Shown one piece after another: positions 25,057 to 39,000 of a stretch of DNA of 64,000 bases (position 1 is its first letter; the number at the start of each line of letters is the position of its first letter). The notes under the pieces were generated by a model. It made no database searches. It was not told where the DNA came from and worked only from the letters and a program-made list of their open reading frames with translations. The DNA is from Piezodorus guildinii (lineage: Eukaryota > Arthropoda > Insecta > Hemiptera > Pentatomidae): NCBI GenBank assembly GCA_023052935.1, contig CM041294.1, forward strand, positions 41,253,236 through 41,317,235, written 5' to 3'. Both the position numbers and the translations under genes were made by a program.

Positions 25057-26973
25057 TTTGTTGTATGGCATTTGTTGCGCAATGGATCCCAGTTCCAAAG
25101 GGAAGTTAACTTTCTTACCTGCTTCCTCTTGTCGCCACCAATTCAATAACTGGTTTAAGAATTTCGTAGTCTTTGTTTATACTTTAATTTTTTCTTTCTT
25201 CGGAAAGGATTAAAGAGAGTTTGCATTAAATTTTACCACATGTTTATTTTTATAAACTGTTCTAATTTAAATGTAATTCATTTAATTGATACTATATCAT
25301 TTGGTATACTATTGAACAAACTGTAAAAAAAAAAAAAGTATATTAAACAATATATGTTCCCTGTGAGGGTGGAAGTAGGCAATTGAATGCATGTGTTCCC
25401 ATCCTAACAAAATCATATTCCCACTCCCTTAAGTGTGAATGCCTTCATACTTTATCTCTTAATTGCTTTTCTCTATGAACTTGAGGGGAAAAAAAAAAAA
25501 AAAAAAAATCTTAGTTTCTTAATAATAAAAACCCACCTTTTTAGTGGTTTGATTGAAACTTATGAGTTAAACTTCTCATAATCTATCTTATCAATGTGAC
25601 TAAGATAAACAGAATATGTGATCCTAAGCCATTAAGCCAGCTGTCCAATATTGCTAAGAATTAATTTTTCAAATAGTTTTTGTGGAAGTTATAAGAAAAG
25701 AATAGCCTAAAATATAAAAAAAAGATATATATATTTTTTTCAAGATAGATAAATCGTAACTAATTATTGTTTCAGGATTCAGTATCAAACCTTTTAAATA
25801 ACATTACTTTTAGAAAATAGCATTAATTGCTTAACGATCTAGTATTCTCTAGATTATTTGAAACATATTTACAATCTAGTTAGTTGGTATTTTAATAATA
25901 TAAAAATTTTTAAGTGATAACAGTTTAAAAAAGATTCTTCTCCGCCTCTTGCTTAACATACATAATTGAATAATTTATAATAACTATTTTTCCATTATTC
26001 AATTAGCTGTTGGCAATTACTTTTAACTCCTGTAAAAACCTCAGGGTTTGATATGCTTAAAAAAATAAAATTTGATTCATCCGTATTATAATAAGATATA
26101 TAAAAAGGAGAGGCTTAGGGTTTCAATCTTATGAAGTTAGGTACGTTCATTTCTTTTACCATTTCCAATTAGCATTAACAACTAAAGACAATATCCTTCA
26201 TAGTTAAATGTAAGTATGTAACATTATATATCATCCTAGTTATTATCTTTGGGTTAATTAGTTAGTATCTTAAATTGTTAAAAGATTTGAATAGTATAAT
26301 AATTCATAAAAACCAAATTACTTATTATAATGTTATTTAAAATTTTGATCATTTTTATAATTAATGACCATTCATTTATTAATGTCTAATAATAAATGTG
26401 CCATTTTATTATAATTTATGTTAGGCTATTTTTAAAATATAAAAAGTTTTAGTACTTTTTATCATTTAAATAAAACAAAAAAAAAAAAACTAATTCAGAT
26501 TAATCAGCTAGCTCATTCTTTTAATTGGATATAGAACGCCTCTCATCGTACCAACTCGAACATAAGGCCATTGTCCTGACACCTCGAGGCCTCACGAATC
26601 CTTCAAACTATTGCTACATCAACGCTACCCTACAAGCACTCCTCGCCTGCCCAGCGTTTTACAATCTCATCAAGGTGATATCGCAAGTGAAAGATGCAGC
26701 GGGCGGACCACCTCCAGGTGCTTTGCCACCTAAATCCAAGACGCCCATCATTGATAGCATGTGAGTATTTGATAGATTCATTAAGTGATGAAAAATATTC
26801 AAGTAGAACTACACTATTCTGCCAACTTTGCTCTTATGTATATTTCATATATTTTTTTATTGTCTATGATTATAGCATTACCAAATTGATATTCTAACAG
26901 TGAAGGGGAAGGGTGAGGTAAAAGAAATAAAATATATTAGACTATTAAAAATTGAAAACTATCAATTTTGTTC

Positions 26974-27004
<31 letters not shown>

Positions 27005-30000
27005 TTGTATTCCTCTCTGGATATTATCTCAAACATAAACAATATATATGATTAATTTAATACTTCAAAATTACATAACTAGTTTAAGGTATGTTTTAAA
27101 ATAATTTTAATTGATGTGTTATATTATTATTTTAAAAAGCCTCATCAATTTTAAATGAAATTTCTGTATCTTTTTAATTTCGTGGGTCACAAAATATCTA
27201 AAAATATTTTATCGACAGACACCATAGTCCTGAATATTTGTATGATCCATAATTTTACTTATAACAAAAAGTTATATCATTTAAATGATATTAACTGCAT
27301 ACTTTTATAACTGTTTTTCAAGATATCGAAATAATAATTCATATAAAAATTATAAAATTAAACAGTTTATTGGAATATTAGAAATCTATCATTAAATGAG
27401 TTTTTAATTTTGTATGTTGATCTTAGATATTTAAAAAAAAAAAATTTTTTTTTTAAGTAAACAAGCCAATGTAAATGTATCATTAACAGAAGCTAATATT
27501 TTTAAAATGAAGGAATGTTATGTAAACATTTCTTTCACAGAACCGCTGTGCCACTTAAGTAATAAGTGGTGTAATATTTAGAAATACCTAGTTAGTTTTG
27601 ATAGATGTATGAAATTATTCCCTTTTTAATGAACAATCGTCTGTCCTTCAGTGGAGTGACATCAGTGGACAAATTCATTGTACACACATTGATTTTTCAT
27701 TCAAATGTTTTTCTTAGTTGAATTGTAATAAAATGAACTATCCTGGAATAACTTATTTAAAAATTTAAAACACGCTTGGCTATTGTTTAAAGACAAATTA
27801 TTTCAATATAAAGTAATACTCGGTACTAGTAAAGGGGTACTATTTGTAGCTAATTTATAATATATTATCAACAGTTGATAATGAAATTTTCGTTAAAACA
27901 AAACGTTAGGGTCTATCATACTAAGTATCAGTTATAGGAGTGATATTTACTCAAAATCGTGACTTGTTTGAGATTTATAAAATGGTTGTACTCAATAAAG
28001 TCAGCCTGTTAAGATAAATTACATCTTTGTTTAATCATTGTTATAAATGGTTAATCTGTGATTTTTCGTATTTAAACATCTATTCCTTATACCTTGTGGA
28101 GAAAATACATACATTACATAAATGTACATAAACTAATGTAATGTACATGATAATGTAATGTACATAAACTAATGTAATACATACATATTACTTAAATGTT
28201 CAGTAATACATACTTTCACAAGTGTGCACAACGAATCAGATCTTAAGTATTCAGACATACGATCAACAGTAAAATCCTTTGTAACTAGGTTTGCTGGTAC
28301 AAATGCCATTTAATCAAAATAATTCTGGTTTAATGGTATAAATCTGGTCTGAAAATGGCAGTATAGATTTAACAACCTCCAATAATTTAATAGCTGTTCA
28401 GTCCTAAAATTCAATTTCAATAATGATGGACATTATATATCTTCTGTTGTTGACACTTATCCTCAAGTATGGTTAAAGATAAAGCTGCTGAATACCCTAC
28501 TGAAATGCCACCATATATTTTGGTGTTTAATTATGTCATATCTCCTCAGACCTCAGACTTTGATTCACAACCTGAATCTCGGAAATTATGCAAAAGTACG
28601 TAACTTGCCATCAAGGGATTTTTAACCAATTTTATTCATTGCAACAATATAAATCTCAGTTGTGAGTAGGAGTTGGGAGGAGGAGAGGGGCGACTCTAGG
28701 GTATGGATATTCTGGGGCAGACCCAGCCTCTTGGATACAACACAACTTACAAGTGGGTACCCGAAATTGTACAATGCTTGAGGATGTTTTACTTACTATT
28801 AATTTTAAATTAAGCATGTATTTTCATACATAATATATATTATATAGAAGAGGCTGTCAAAACCTGAAAGAAAACATGCATGACTTAAAAAAAAAAAAAA
28901 AAAACTGTTGCCATTCTATGCTGAGGTATCCTTTGGCACAACAATGAAGACTTTTGAACTTGGAGTCGACAGCATATTCTCAGGGGCTTAGCTCCTTGGT
29001 GAACTGGAGGCTGGAGGAAGAGTTGGCTTCTGGCAGTTCTCGGCGCAGAAGTTTATCTTAGCGACCGTCATGGAGGCGCAGAGGAAAAGCCCCAGAAAAG
29101 CTTGTCGTACTAGACATGATTGAGAATCCACTAACAGAATGGAGTTGCATCCCAGAAACTTCAGAAGATTAATGTGACGTACGTAAGAAGAAGTTATAAG
29201 GAACACCTGAAATCCTGAAAAATCCTGGCAGCTGAGTATGATCTTGGCCTAGTCACCTCATTGCACGGATGTTGGTCTAGTAACCGTACGAATTTCGATG
29301 TGTACTGAGCCTAAGACCCTTTATGGGTTGTATAGATACAGGTTTTAATGTAATATTTAACTTACAAATTTCTTTTCGGAGGAGTAAGGGCTAACTTTTC
29401 TCTTCTGTATAGAATATTGCTTTCGAGCCCTTAAGTTTAATTATCTCATAGGGGCAAATGAGTAAGAAGAAATATTTAGTAGGATAATGTTCACTTCAAT
29501 ATTTCAATCCTTCCTCTCTACCCCACCGAACACTGAACGAAATGTATATAGTTGTTACCAAAAAAATACCATAAATTACAACGGATCTGTGTCTCAGCAG
29601 TAGGTTAAACAGATTAATTTGATGTCTTTATTAATTATTATGAGCCCGTTTTACTGCTTTAAAGGAGATAATATAAAAAATAAGACTTTTGAAAATCATC
29701 TAAATTCGGAGTTATTTTACTAGGATTTTGTGTGTTTACTATAAAAAGTGAAATGTGGACACAAAAAGAAACTAGATGGATTTTAAACAAATGATGAAAT
29801 AAATGCAATTGATTTATCTTTGGTGCGAGTTAACTTGAGATGAATCAGTGGTGGATTATAAGTAAAAATCAAATAAAAGATTCTTCTTATTAATTTGATA
29901 ACACGGTTATAAAGAAGAACAGAACAGGGTTGGGCACGGAATGTGTGATAGCTTAATTCCCAATATGAAAACAGAATATACATTTATATATATACAAGAT

Positions 30001-33000
30001 ATACATTTTCTATCATAATGTATTAAGACAAACTAGCTACATAGATAGCTTAAGTAATCTTTTATTCTGAATGGAATTTAAAAATAGTTGGGCTCATTAA
30101 TGACAGTTAAATATAAAATAATAAAATATTTTATTATCTTTAGTAAACATTTGTTACTTGCTTCTAAAGCAAGGTATTGGGCAGGATGGACCCACATAAT
30201 AACATAACATAGCTTTTTATATCATGGATTTGGATGTAACACCAATCTTTCCCAGATTCTAATCTTGAATTAGTCATGATATAAGTGCTCTGTGCTTTAG
30301 AACAGTAAATAATAGAAGCTTAATTTTCCACATAGATTTTTGGTCTTAAGCCAACATCTCTTTGTAATTGATATCGTAAACACATTTTTTATTTCTTATT
30401 AAAAACTGCTGTTCAGTATCATTTTTTAAAATGAAGAATCTTATTTTACCATATGTATGTGTATAGTTGTTCCAATGGTTATATTTTTCAGGCCCAATTA
30501 TATTCATGTTACACATTTGTTGCTGATGATTTGGGTTTCCCTTGAGCTGTGTTATAGCGAGGGTCCACTGTATGAAATGTTTATGATATTTTTTATATTA
30601 CATTTAAAATTAAATATCGAATTATTAAATTAAATAGTTATTGTTTCATCCATCCATATCCATCTCTGGCTCACAAAACATAAAAAGAGTTATTCATTAA
30701 TCAGATATGCTAATTTCTAAATTATTTACTTTTTGTTTCGTTAGCCTAATTTATACTTAAATGACCCCAGTTTATATTTTTGTGCCAGATTGAGATGCAA
30801 ATTTTTATTGATGATTACTATTTTGGACACAGTAAAAACTTCACTTTTTTTACTATTAATTTTTTGTAATCCATCCTGAGCAATATTTTCAAAATCATGA
30901 ACAGCTCATGTGATTTTAAAAAAATTAGTACTCATTCTGATTAAACAGTGATCATGGATTATGATGAATAAATAAATGGTAGTGATTAAATGAATGAAAT
31001 TACTAGAAAAGTCACGGAGGTCATCTGTAGCATAGTGGCTAGCACAACATCCTTCTATGCCCAAGATCACAGGTTCGAACCTGCAGGTGGTCCTAGGATT
31101 TTTTGTTGTTTGTTTATTTAACGTCACTCTATGCTTCTGTGGCTAATCAGACGATGCTACAGTGGGAGTCCTAAATTTTGCCTATCCAGGTTTAATTAAC
31201 ATCTTAGGGATCTTTAATGAGTATACCTCATATCAGCTGATATCAGCCAGGTTCAGGACCACCTTTCTACATCCCCTCTGGATGTAGCCATAACTAAGGA
31301 TTTTTACTCTCATTAAAAAATCCTAGGACCACCTGGGGTTTGAACCATGACCTTTGGCATAGGAGGCTGTTATGTTAGCCACCCTGCTACAGCTGCCTCC
31401 ATTGAATTTTTTAATCCCTAGTTATGCCGTCATTCGGAGGGAATCCTAAAAAAGGTGATCCTGAGCCTGTTCGATGTCAGGTACTCGATAAAGATCCCTA
31501 TCCTATTTTAACCTGGATAGGCAAAATTTAGGATTCCCCCTGTAGCATCGTCCGATTAGCCACAGTAGCATAAAGTGATATTAAATAAATAAACAAACAA
31601 ACTAAAAATGTTATAAAACCAAATTCAATTTATGAAATGGTGAGAATGGAATATAATAAAAAAAAATGACAGTCATAAGAAATTAATCATATTTCAAGAA
31701 AAGTTAAGGTTTTATCTTTCTGTTGTTAATATCTGTATATTGTACAAGAGCCTGTATCTGTATTATTACTTAAAATATTGATTTCTTAAAAACATAATCT
31801 ATTTTTTATTATATAAATGTTTTATTCGGTTCTGTTATTTATTTGGTTGGTATTATTTTTCCAGGGTACAATTCATAAAGGAATTCTCTCCTGCTCCTGT
31901 GAATCGCAGCGGTCGTCGGGAAAAAGCAATATGGAAAGATAAGGAAGACTTGGACATACCTGTCGGCTTAGCATTTGAACCTACTTATGTTTACAAGATG
32001 CTGCATGCCCTGAGGAATGAAACAGCGTTCCAGGTAAAATGCTGTTACTTGATTTATTGTATTTTTTTTTTAGTTAAAATTTGAAACAAATTTTAATTTC
32101 TATAACTGTCTAAGTTTATGTTATTGTTGGCAAGCAGTGTTCACGTTTTCATTGCAGTTTAGTCAATGTAAAAAAGAAATTGGATAATTAAGTTGTGAGT
32201 AATGGAATATGTATGAAATGTGGAACCTTTCTTCTCAATAAAAAATCATATGTAAGGATGTTTTTTTTTCTTTTACGCTTATATTGGAAACAATAATTTT
32301 TTTTTTTTTTTTTTTAGGAGAATCTTATTTTTTATGTCCTTTAAATATTTCTTTTGTAATCTGCTTGAGGGTGCTAAAAAAAGGATATAATACTCAAAAT
32401 GTGACAAAAAGAAAACAACATCCATAGATCTTTTTGTCTTATTTTCTTTAAAACTATCCATATTACGTTACTCTTGGCTATATATACTGTTAAATTTCAT
32501 GAAATACAATTAGAGATACATGAAATACATTATGATATTAGCATATTTCGTTGTGAATTGAATTAAAAGGGGGAATGCTGAAAGTTATAAAATTTAAGAC
32601 AAATTATATAATGTTTGTTTGGCTCGATTAATCTTTAACTAGCTTAATCCCAAGGTTACTATAACAGAAGAAAATATCTTATGTTTACATTAGATGGTGA
32701 GAAATATTTTTTTATGAAATATATCGTTTATAACATGCTTAAGGTCTTCAATTAGAGAAAATTAATGACCATTTCAATTTTATATTTTGTTCAAAGGTTG
32801 AAGGCAGGCAAGAGGATGCTGAAGAATTTTTATCTCTTCTCCTCAATGGTCTGAATGATGAAATGCTTGAGGTAGGTTATTTTGGAAAACATTTAAAGAG
32901 CTTATACTAAGCTGTACTAAGAAATGGCTTATTGATAATTATCAGAATCATATTGTTTAATTCAGACAGGTTTAGGTTGGTGACTAATTCTTAAACAAAA

Positions 33001-36000
33001 TTCATTGTGAAAGCTCTATTTTCAGTTATATATGGCAATACCATACAAACGTTTCGGACTTAAATTATTTGTCAAAAATTATAGATAATTTTGTTAGAAA
33101 ATAGATAAATTACATTTTAATCTAGTGCCTCAATTTTTAAATGTACTTAGTTGCATAATTATAATTGCTAATAGAGTCAACTGCCGATTGTTCAAATTTT
33201 AAGGGAATGGTGGGTAATGGAAGTTTAAATTGTTCAAATTAATGGGCTTGCTTGATGTCATAAGATTGAGTGTGTGTGACTTTCGAAATATGATTATATG
33301 TACTATTAGATATATCTAAAACAGAATTCTCTTTTCATAATGCTCAGTACAGAAAATCTCAAAATATGACATTTACATAAATACACTTAAGTCCATAAAT
33401 TTGATTAACTAACTCCAACAGTCTTATAATTTCATTACCAATACCTTTTTTGTGAGGGAGAGGGTTTACCCTCCTTTCTTGACACCAGTGTCATACTAGA
33501 CAAGCTATCCTGTAGGTGACCAATCTATTTTAATGAGATTGGATCAATTTAGATATATTTTTTGGGGGCAGGGTGGCTGAGTTGGTTAGTGTGTGTTGCC
33601 TATTCACTACAGGTATCAAAAAACTTGTGAAACCAAATAATTAAGAGTTCGAGTCTCGATGCTGGGGGGCTTCTATCTCGGTATTTATTCCCCGCCCTCA
33701 TCCACCCCCTGGCTCGAGAAACTCCCGTATAACTTACAAAGGCGAGGTATGGGTGAACAAAAAAAAAAAATAAAAATAAAATATTTTCTGGCGCTACCAC
33801 AAAATAAAAATCAACAAGTCCAGATCTGATTCAAGTTGGTGCCTTGTTACTGAGGTAAATGAATGGCAGTCTGTTGGCTGGCTTATTTAATTAAAAAAAT
33901 TGAGACAAGAAAATTGTAGTATATCAGAGAGATTTTTCCCCTTGACTCCTCTTCCCTGGTAAAGTATGCCATAGCCTCATCATCTTAAAATAGTATGGTT
34001 AATAATTTGATCCTAAAACAAGAAAGGTAAATTTTCAAATCATCCTATTATTTTTTTTTCTTCTAATAAGGTTTTTTTGGTGTTATAAGAAAAAGTTATA
34101 TAGATTTTTATATGATTCGAGATATTTACTATATTTTTTATAGTTAGTGAAGCTGGTTGAAGAGCCAAAGGAGGTCCCAGTAGTCAATGGAGATGTAACT
34201 GCCAACGGAGAATCTCATGATGACAACTCTGATTGGAAGGTAGTAATAATTTATTTTTTAAGTTTGAGCTAGAATTTCATGCATTTCTTGCTAACCTTAG
34301 CCCTCTTGTCTTATGTTTTTAAATTTAAAAAATAAATAAATACAAATCTGGTTCGTGTTACGTTTGATTTTCACTTAGTTCCATTGTTAAAATCAATTTA
34401 AGAACTTTTTAATTAAGTCAGAATAAAAAAAAAGTCAAAGAATCAAATTGAGTTTCAATGGAAATATGTGCTCCAGATTAAATATTCTAACAATAGAAAT
34501 TATTACCTACAACAATCACTTTGTATATAAGATAACCTTTTTGTCAAATATTTAGCTTTCCAGTAATGTATTATACATCTACATTACTATTCTTTAGTTA
34601 GGAAAAAAAAACAAAAAAACTTAAGAAATATTTTTACTAATTTCTCCTTTATTTGATTATAAAATTTTGTTCAACTTGTATATCTACCTGTATTATATTA
34701 CAGCTGAGAAAAGATTGTATTTTTTTGGAATCTACGGTACAAGGGTACTTTTTTAGAGGAAGAGAATTTAAAATATTGGCATTTAAGCCCTTTCAGACTG
34801 TTTCATAGAAAATGAAACCAACAAGATATTTAAGCACATTAAATTTTACATCAAGATAGCGAGTTCAATCAAAATTGTACTGTTTTTAAGAAAATCATAA
34901 AAAGGTGCACAATGCATCGTTGCTAGCAAACAGGCTATGACAGCTACCAATAGAAATTGAACTTAATATTTAGGAGGACTGTTAAAAATAAAAGAACAAG
35001 GAAATAAAGCTGACTGTAAGAAGAGCCATAGGCAAACCATTATGTTCGAAGTAATAATTAAAGCTCTAGGTACTGATAAATAACAATAATTAACATATAA
35101 CTTGATATAAAAATATAAAGCATGTAATTCAGTTAACTTACTTCGTATTGTAAATTCGAAGCCAGGCCTAATGGTCAAACTTGAAAAGAGAATTTAAAAA
35201 GCGGTATTCGCCATCATTCCCGACGAATTCTTCATAGCTATGAGATAATCGTATTTGGTCATCCACATATAAAGCAAATTGTCAATACTCACCCCTTTCT
35301 TCTCTAACAAAGTAAACTGAGCTTAAAACTTTAATTTGAAATTTATGCACTGCTTTATAAAGAGTAAAAAGTTAAATGAAGCAGGAACCAAGACAAAGTG
35401 GATGGAAATACGTACTTTCATGAAAACTTCTAGTTAACAGCTATTCAGTACTTGACCCTGCAAAGGATAAGGAGAGAAAATGGCGCAATTACGCTGCCCA
35501 ACAATGCCGATGGGTCCCATCTTGATTTATTTAGATTGATTAAGATATCATTTTACATATAATAAGAGAACTAACAAATTAAAACAAAATATACAACCCA
35601 ATCTTGTATAATGAAAAAGAACAAAATAAAGAAATTAAAAGAAACACATTTTAGTGTTAACAATGGTGTAATGTGGCACTTCTGTTTCTGTAACATCCCA
35701 GCCATGTACTTACCTTAAATATGAAATTTCAGTTTTGAACATCGTTTTTAGCTTAGACGTATGAGACACACACACAGAGACCATTTGGTGTGGGACATAC
35801 AGAGTTTATTTGGATTTCAGAGATTATAAAACATTTATTTCTGTTGAAAACTGGAATTAAAAAATTTTCATATCATCCCTTAGGTTTCATATATGAAAGT
35901 GAAAGCAAAAATATATATCGCAATTTTTAAATAGGATTTATTTGTAGTACTTTCTTGTTTTTACAACTAATTACTTTGTTAGTTCAGTATCACGTTTTTT

Positions 36001-39000
36001 TATTGCTTATATTTGATTAATTAATATATAATAATTGAGTGGCATACCCACTTGTAATTTGCTGCATGCATTGACATAATGTTTGTGCAAGTTATAGTGG
36101 CAGATCAATTACCACAAAGAACATACTTCGTTTTGAAGTTGTTTTTGAGGTGAGCATTCCTGAGAGTTGAATTAGGCTAATTAATTGCTTAAGTCTTAGA
36201 AATGGAAAGTACATTAGATTAATTTTTCAGTTTATAATGTCGTTTTAATAAAGTTTTTCTTCCAATTATTATATTCAAATTAGAACACTCTCTTCTACAT
36301 CAATATATTTAAATTCATATCAATTATACATCATTAACTTTTCGAGGTCTTATAACCTCATCTTTGGAATATCGTATCAAAAGCTGCTTCTTGATGCTCA
36401 CTCAAAAATTGTTCCTAGTTCTAAAACAATTTAATAATACTATCTAATATTCCTAGTTCATCTATCAATTCTTATATGTGTTCCAACTCCATATTTTAGA
36501 TTAATATAATTTAAAATCACCAAACATGAAGAGTATAATTTATTGTTATATTCCAATTAGAACACTTTCTTCTAGATCACTTGTAATTTGCTACATGCAT
36601 TGACATAATATTTGTGCAAGTTATAGTGGCAGATCAATTACCACAAAGAACTTACTTCGTTTTGAAGTTGTTTTTGAGGTGAGCATTCCTGAGAGTTGAA
36701 TTAGGCTAATTAATTGCTTAAGTCTTAGAAATGGAAAGTATATTAGATTAATTTTCCAGTTTTAAATGTCGTTTTAATAAAGTTTTTCTTCCAATTATTT
36801 TATTCAAATTAGAACACTCTCTTCTACATCAATATATTTAAATTCATATCAATTATCATCATTAACTTTCGAGGTCTTATCACCACATCTTTAGAATATC
36901 GTATCAAAAGCTGCTTCTTGATGCTCACTCAAAAACTGTTCCTAGTTCTAAAACAATCTAATAATACTATCTAATATTCCTAGTTCATCTATCAATTCTT
37001 ATATGTGTTCCAACTCCATATTTTAGATTAATATAATTTAAAATCACCAAACATGAAGAGTATAAATTTATTGTTATATTCCAATTAGAACACTTTCTTC
37101 TACATCACTTGTAATTTGCTACATGCATTGAAATAATGTTTGTGCAAGTTATAGTGGCAGATCAATTACCACAAAGAACTTACTTCGTTTTGAATTGGTT
37201 TTTGAGGTGAGCATTCCTGAGAGTTGAATTAAGTTAATTGGTAGCTTAAGTCTTAGAAATGGAAAGAACATTAGAATATTTTTTCAGTTTTAAATGTTAT
37301 TTAAAATAAAGTTTTTTTCCTCTATTTTTGAACAAGCCAAAGTGATATTTGGCATAAATTCCACAAAGGTTTGTGTGAGTAATGACTGCAGAAGACAAAT
37401 TTCTTAAATTCCTTTGTTTTATTAATTTACCAGATGCATGGTGCAAAATAAAATCTTTAGATCCAATTTTCATATTCAAAATGGTGAAAAAGCAAGCCCT
37501 ATATGTGTTTAAAAAATTACTTGCAACATTGCCTTTTCTATTCTCCTGAAAAGTAACGATAGTTGTTATTTGTTTAAATGTGATGGCAATGATATTAATT
37601 AGCATTTTAGAAAATTTTTAGTGGATATTTAAATGTCTTAAATTATTGGGTTTCGTCACATGAAATGTCTGTTTTCAAGGTAAAGGATTTCTATTAAAAA
37701 TACGATATGAAAACAAGATAATTTTATTCGAAGTCTTTACCTTCTTTTTCTACACATTTTTCTCAACATGACACCAAATTTTTTTATCCCCGACTTGAAA
37801 AACTGTGAGCTTTGAAGTGAAACAAAATCTGAAAACGCACTTTTCACTTGATCATCATTTTCAAAAAGTTTTCCTTTGACGAAGTTGTCTAAATTTCTGA
37901 ACAGGTGGTAATCTGTTGGAGACAAGTTGGGGAATATGGTGGGTGCGGAAGAACTTTGTAGCCCAGTTCTTTCAATTTTTGCACCGTATGTTTTGAAACA
38001 TGGGTCTAGCGTTGTCGTGTAAGAGTATAGTACCCTTCCGATTTACCAATCCAGGTTGTTTTTTTAATAATTTTGTGTGCATTTGGTCAATTTCATTGCA
38101 GTACGTTGTAGAGGTAATGGTTTCACCTCTAGGTAAAAAGGAATAATGAATTATCCCAGCCATGGGCCACCATACTGTAACCATCAATTTTTTGGGATTT
38201 AAACTTAGCAAACCAACGACGAATGGTCCGTTCATTAACACTCCCTTCCCCTAAACACCTTGCAAATATTTCTAGCGACCTCAGCTGCTGAGTGGCCGAG
38301 TGTAAACTATTACAAAAATATTACTCGAAAATCGCATGTTTCCATGTTCATATTTGGAAGTATACTAAAAAGTGGGTTATTGATTGGAAAGCTTATGTTT
38401 ATAATACAAAGGTAGAGGATTAGTAATTGTTTACTTTAAATATGTAAACATTTGGAAGAAAACAACAGAGACCTGCAAAATCCTTTATGTATTTCAGAAA
38501 CTATAAAAACGGACATTTCATGTGAAACAACCCAATAAATTGTTGAGACTTTATGTTTTTGAAAAACCTAACATTTATGTTTGGGTTGTTGGAGAAAATG
38601 CTAAAACTTTTTTTTTGCTAGTGCCTATAACTTCATTGGTTTTCTTGGATTGAAATGTGGTTTGTTTAGAGGGAAAATTTACCTTTTTCCTTAATTCTTA
38701 GTTGAAGTATTTGTCAATGAACAATAAAGTAAAATAGTCCATTTAAGGAATGACAGATTTGTAACATTTGTGGGATTAAAAAAAAAAATTTGTAGATATT
38801 GTCTTGATCTGTTAAGAAAAAGTGTCAACTATTTTACTGTTAGTATGTTAGTTTATGTGTGTTGATAAAATAAAGAAACCAAAATTATACATAAAAAAAA
38901 AAATGACTTTAATTAAAAATAATAATACAAAGAAAATAATTAAATTAATAACCACAATTCTAATATAGTAAAGAATTGTACTCATACATAAAAACATAAA

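Noticed and set aside
37297..37605. Minus-strand open frame of 102 codons next to the tandem array
   Set aside because: No recognised motif or splice signals, AT-rich codons, and inside a Usp10 intron. Not enough to call a gene.
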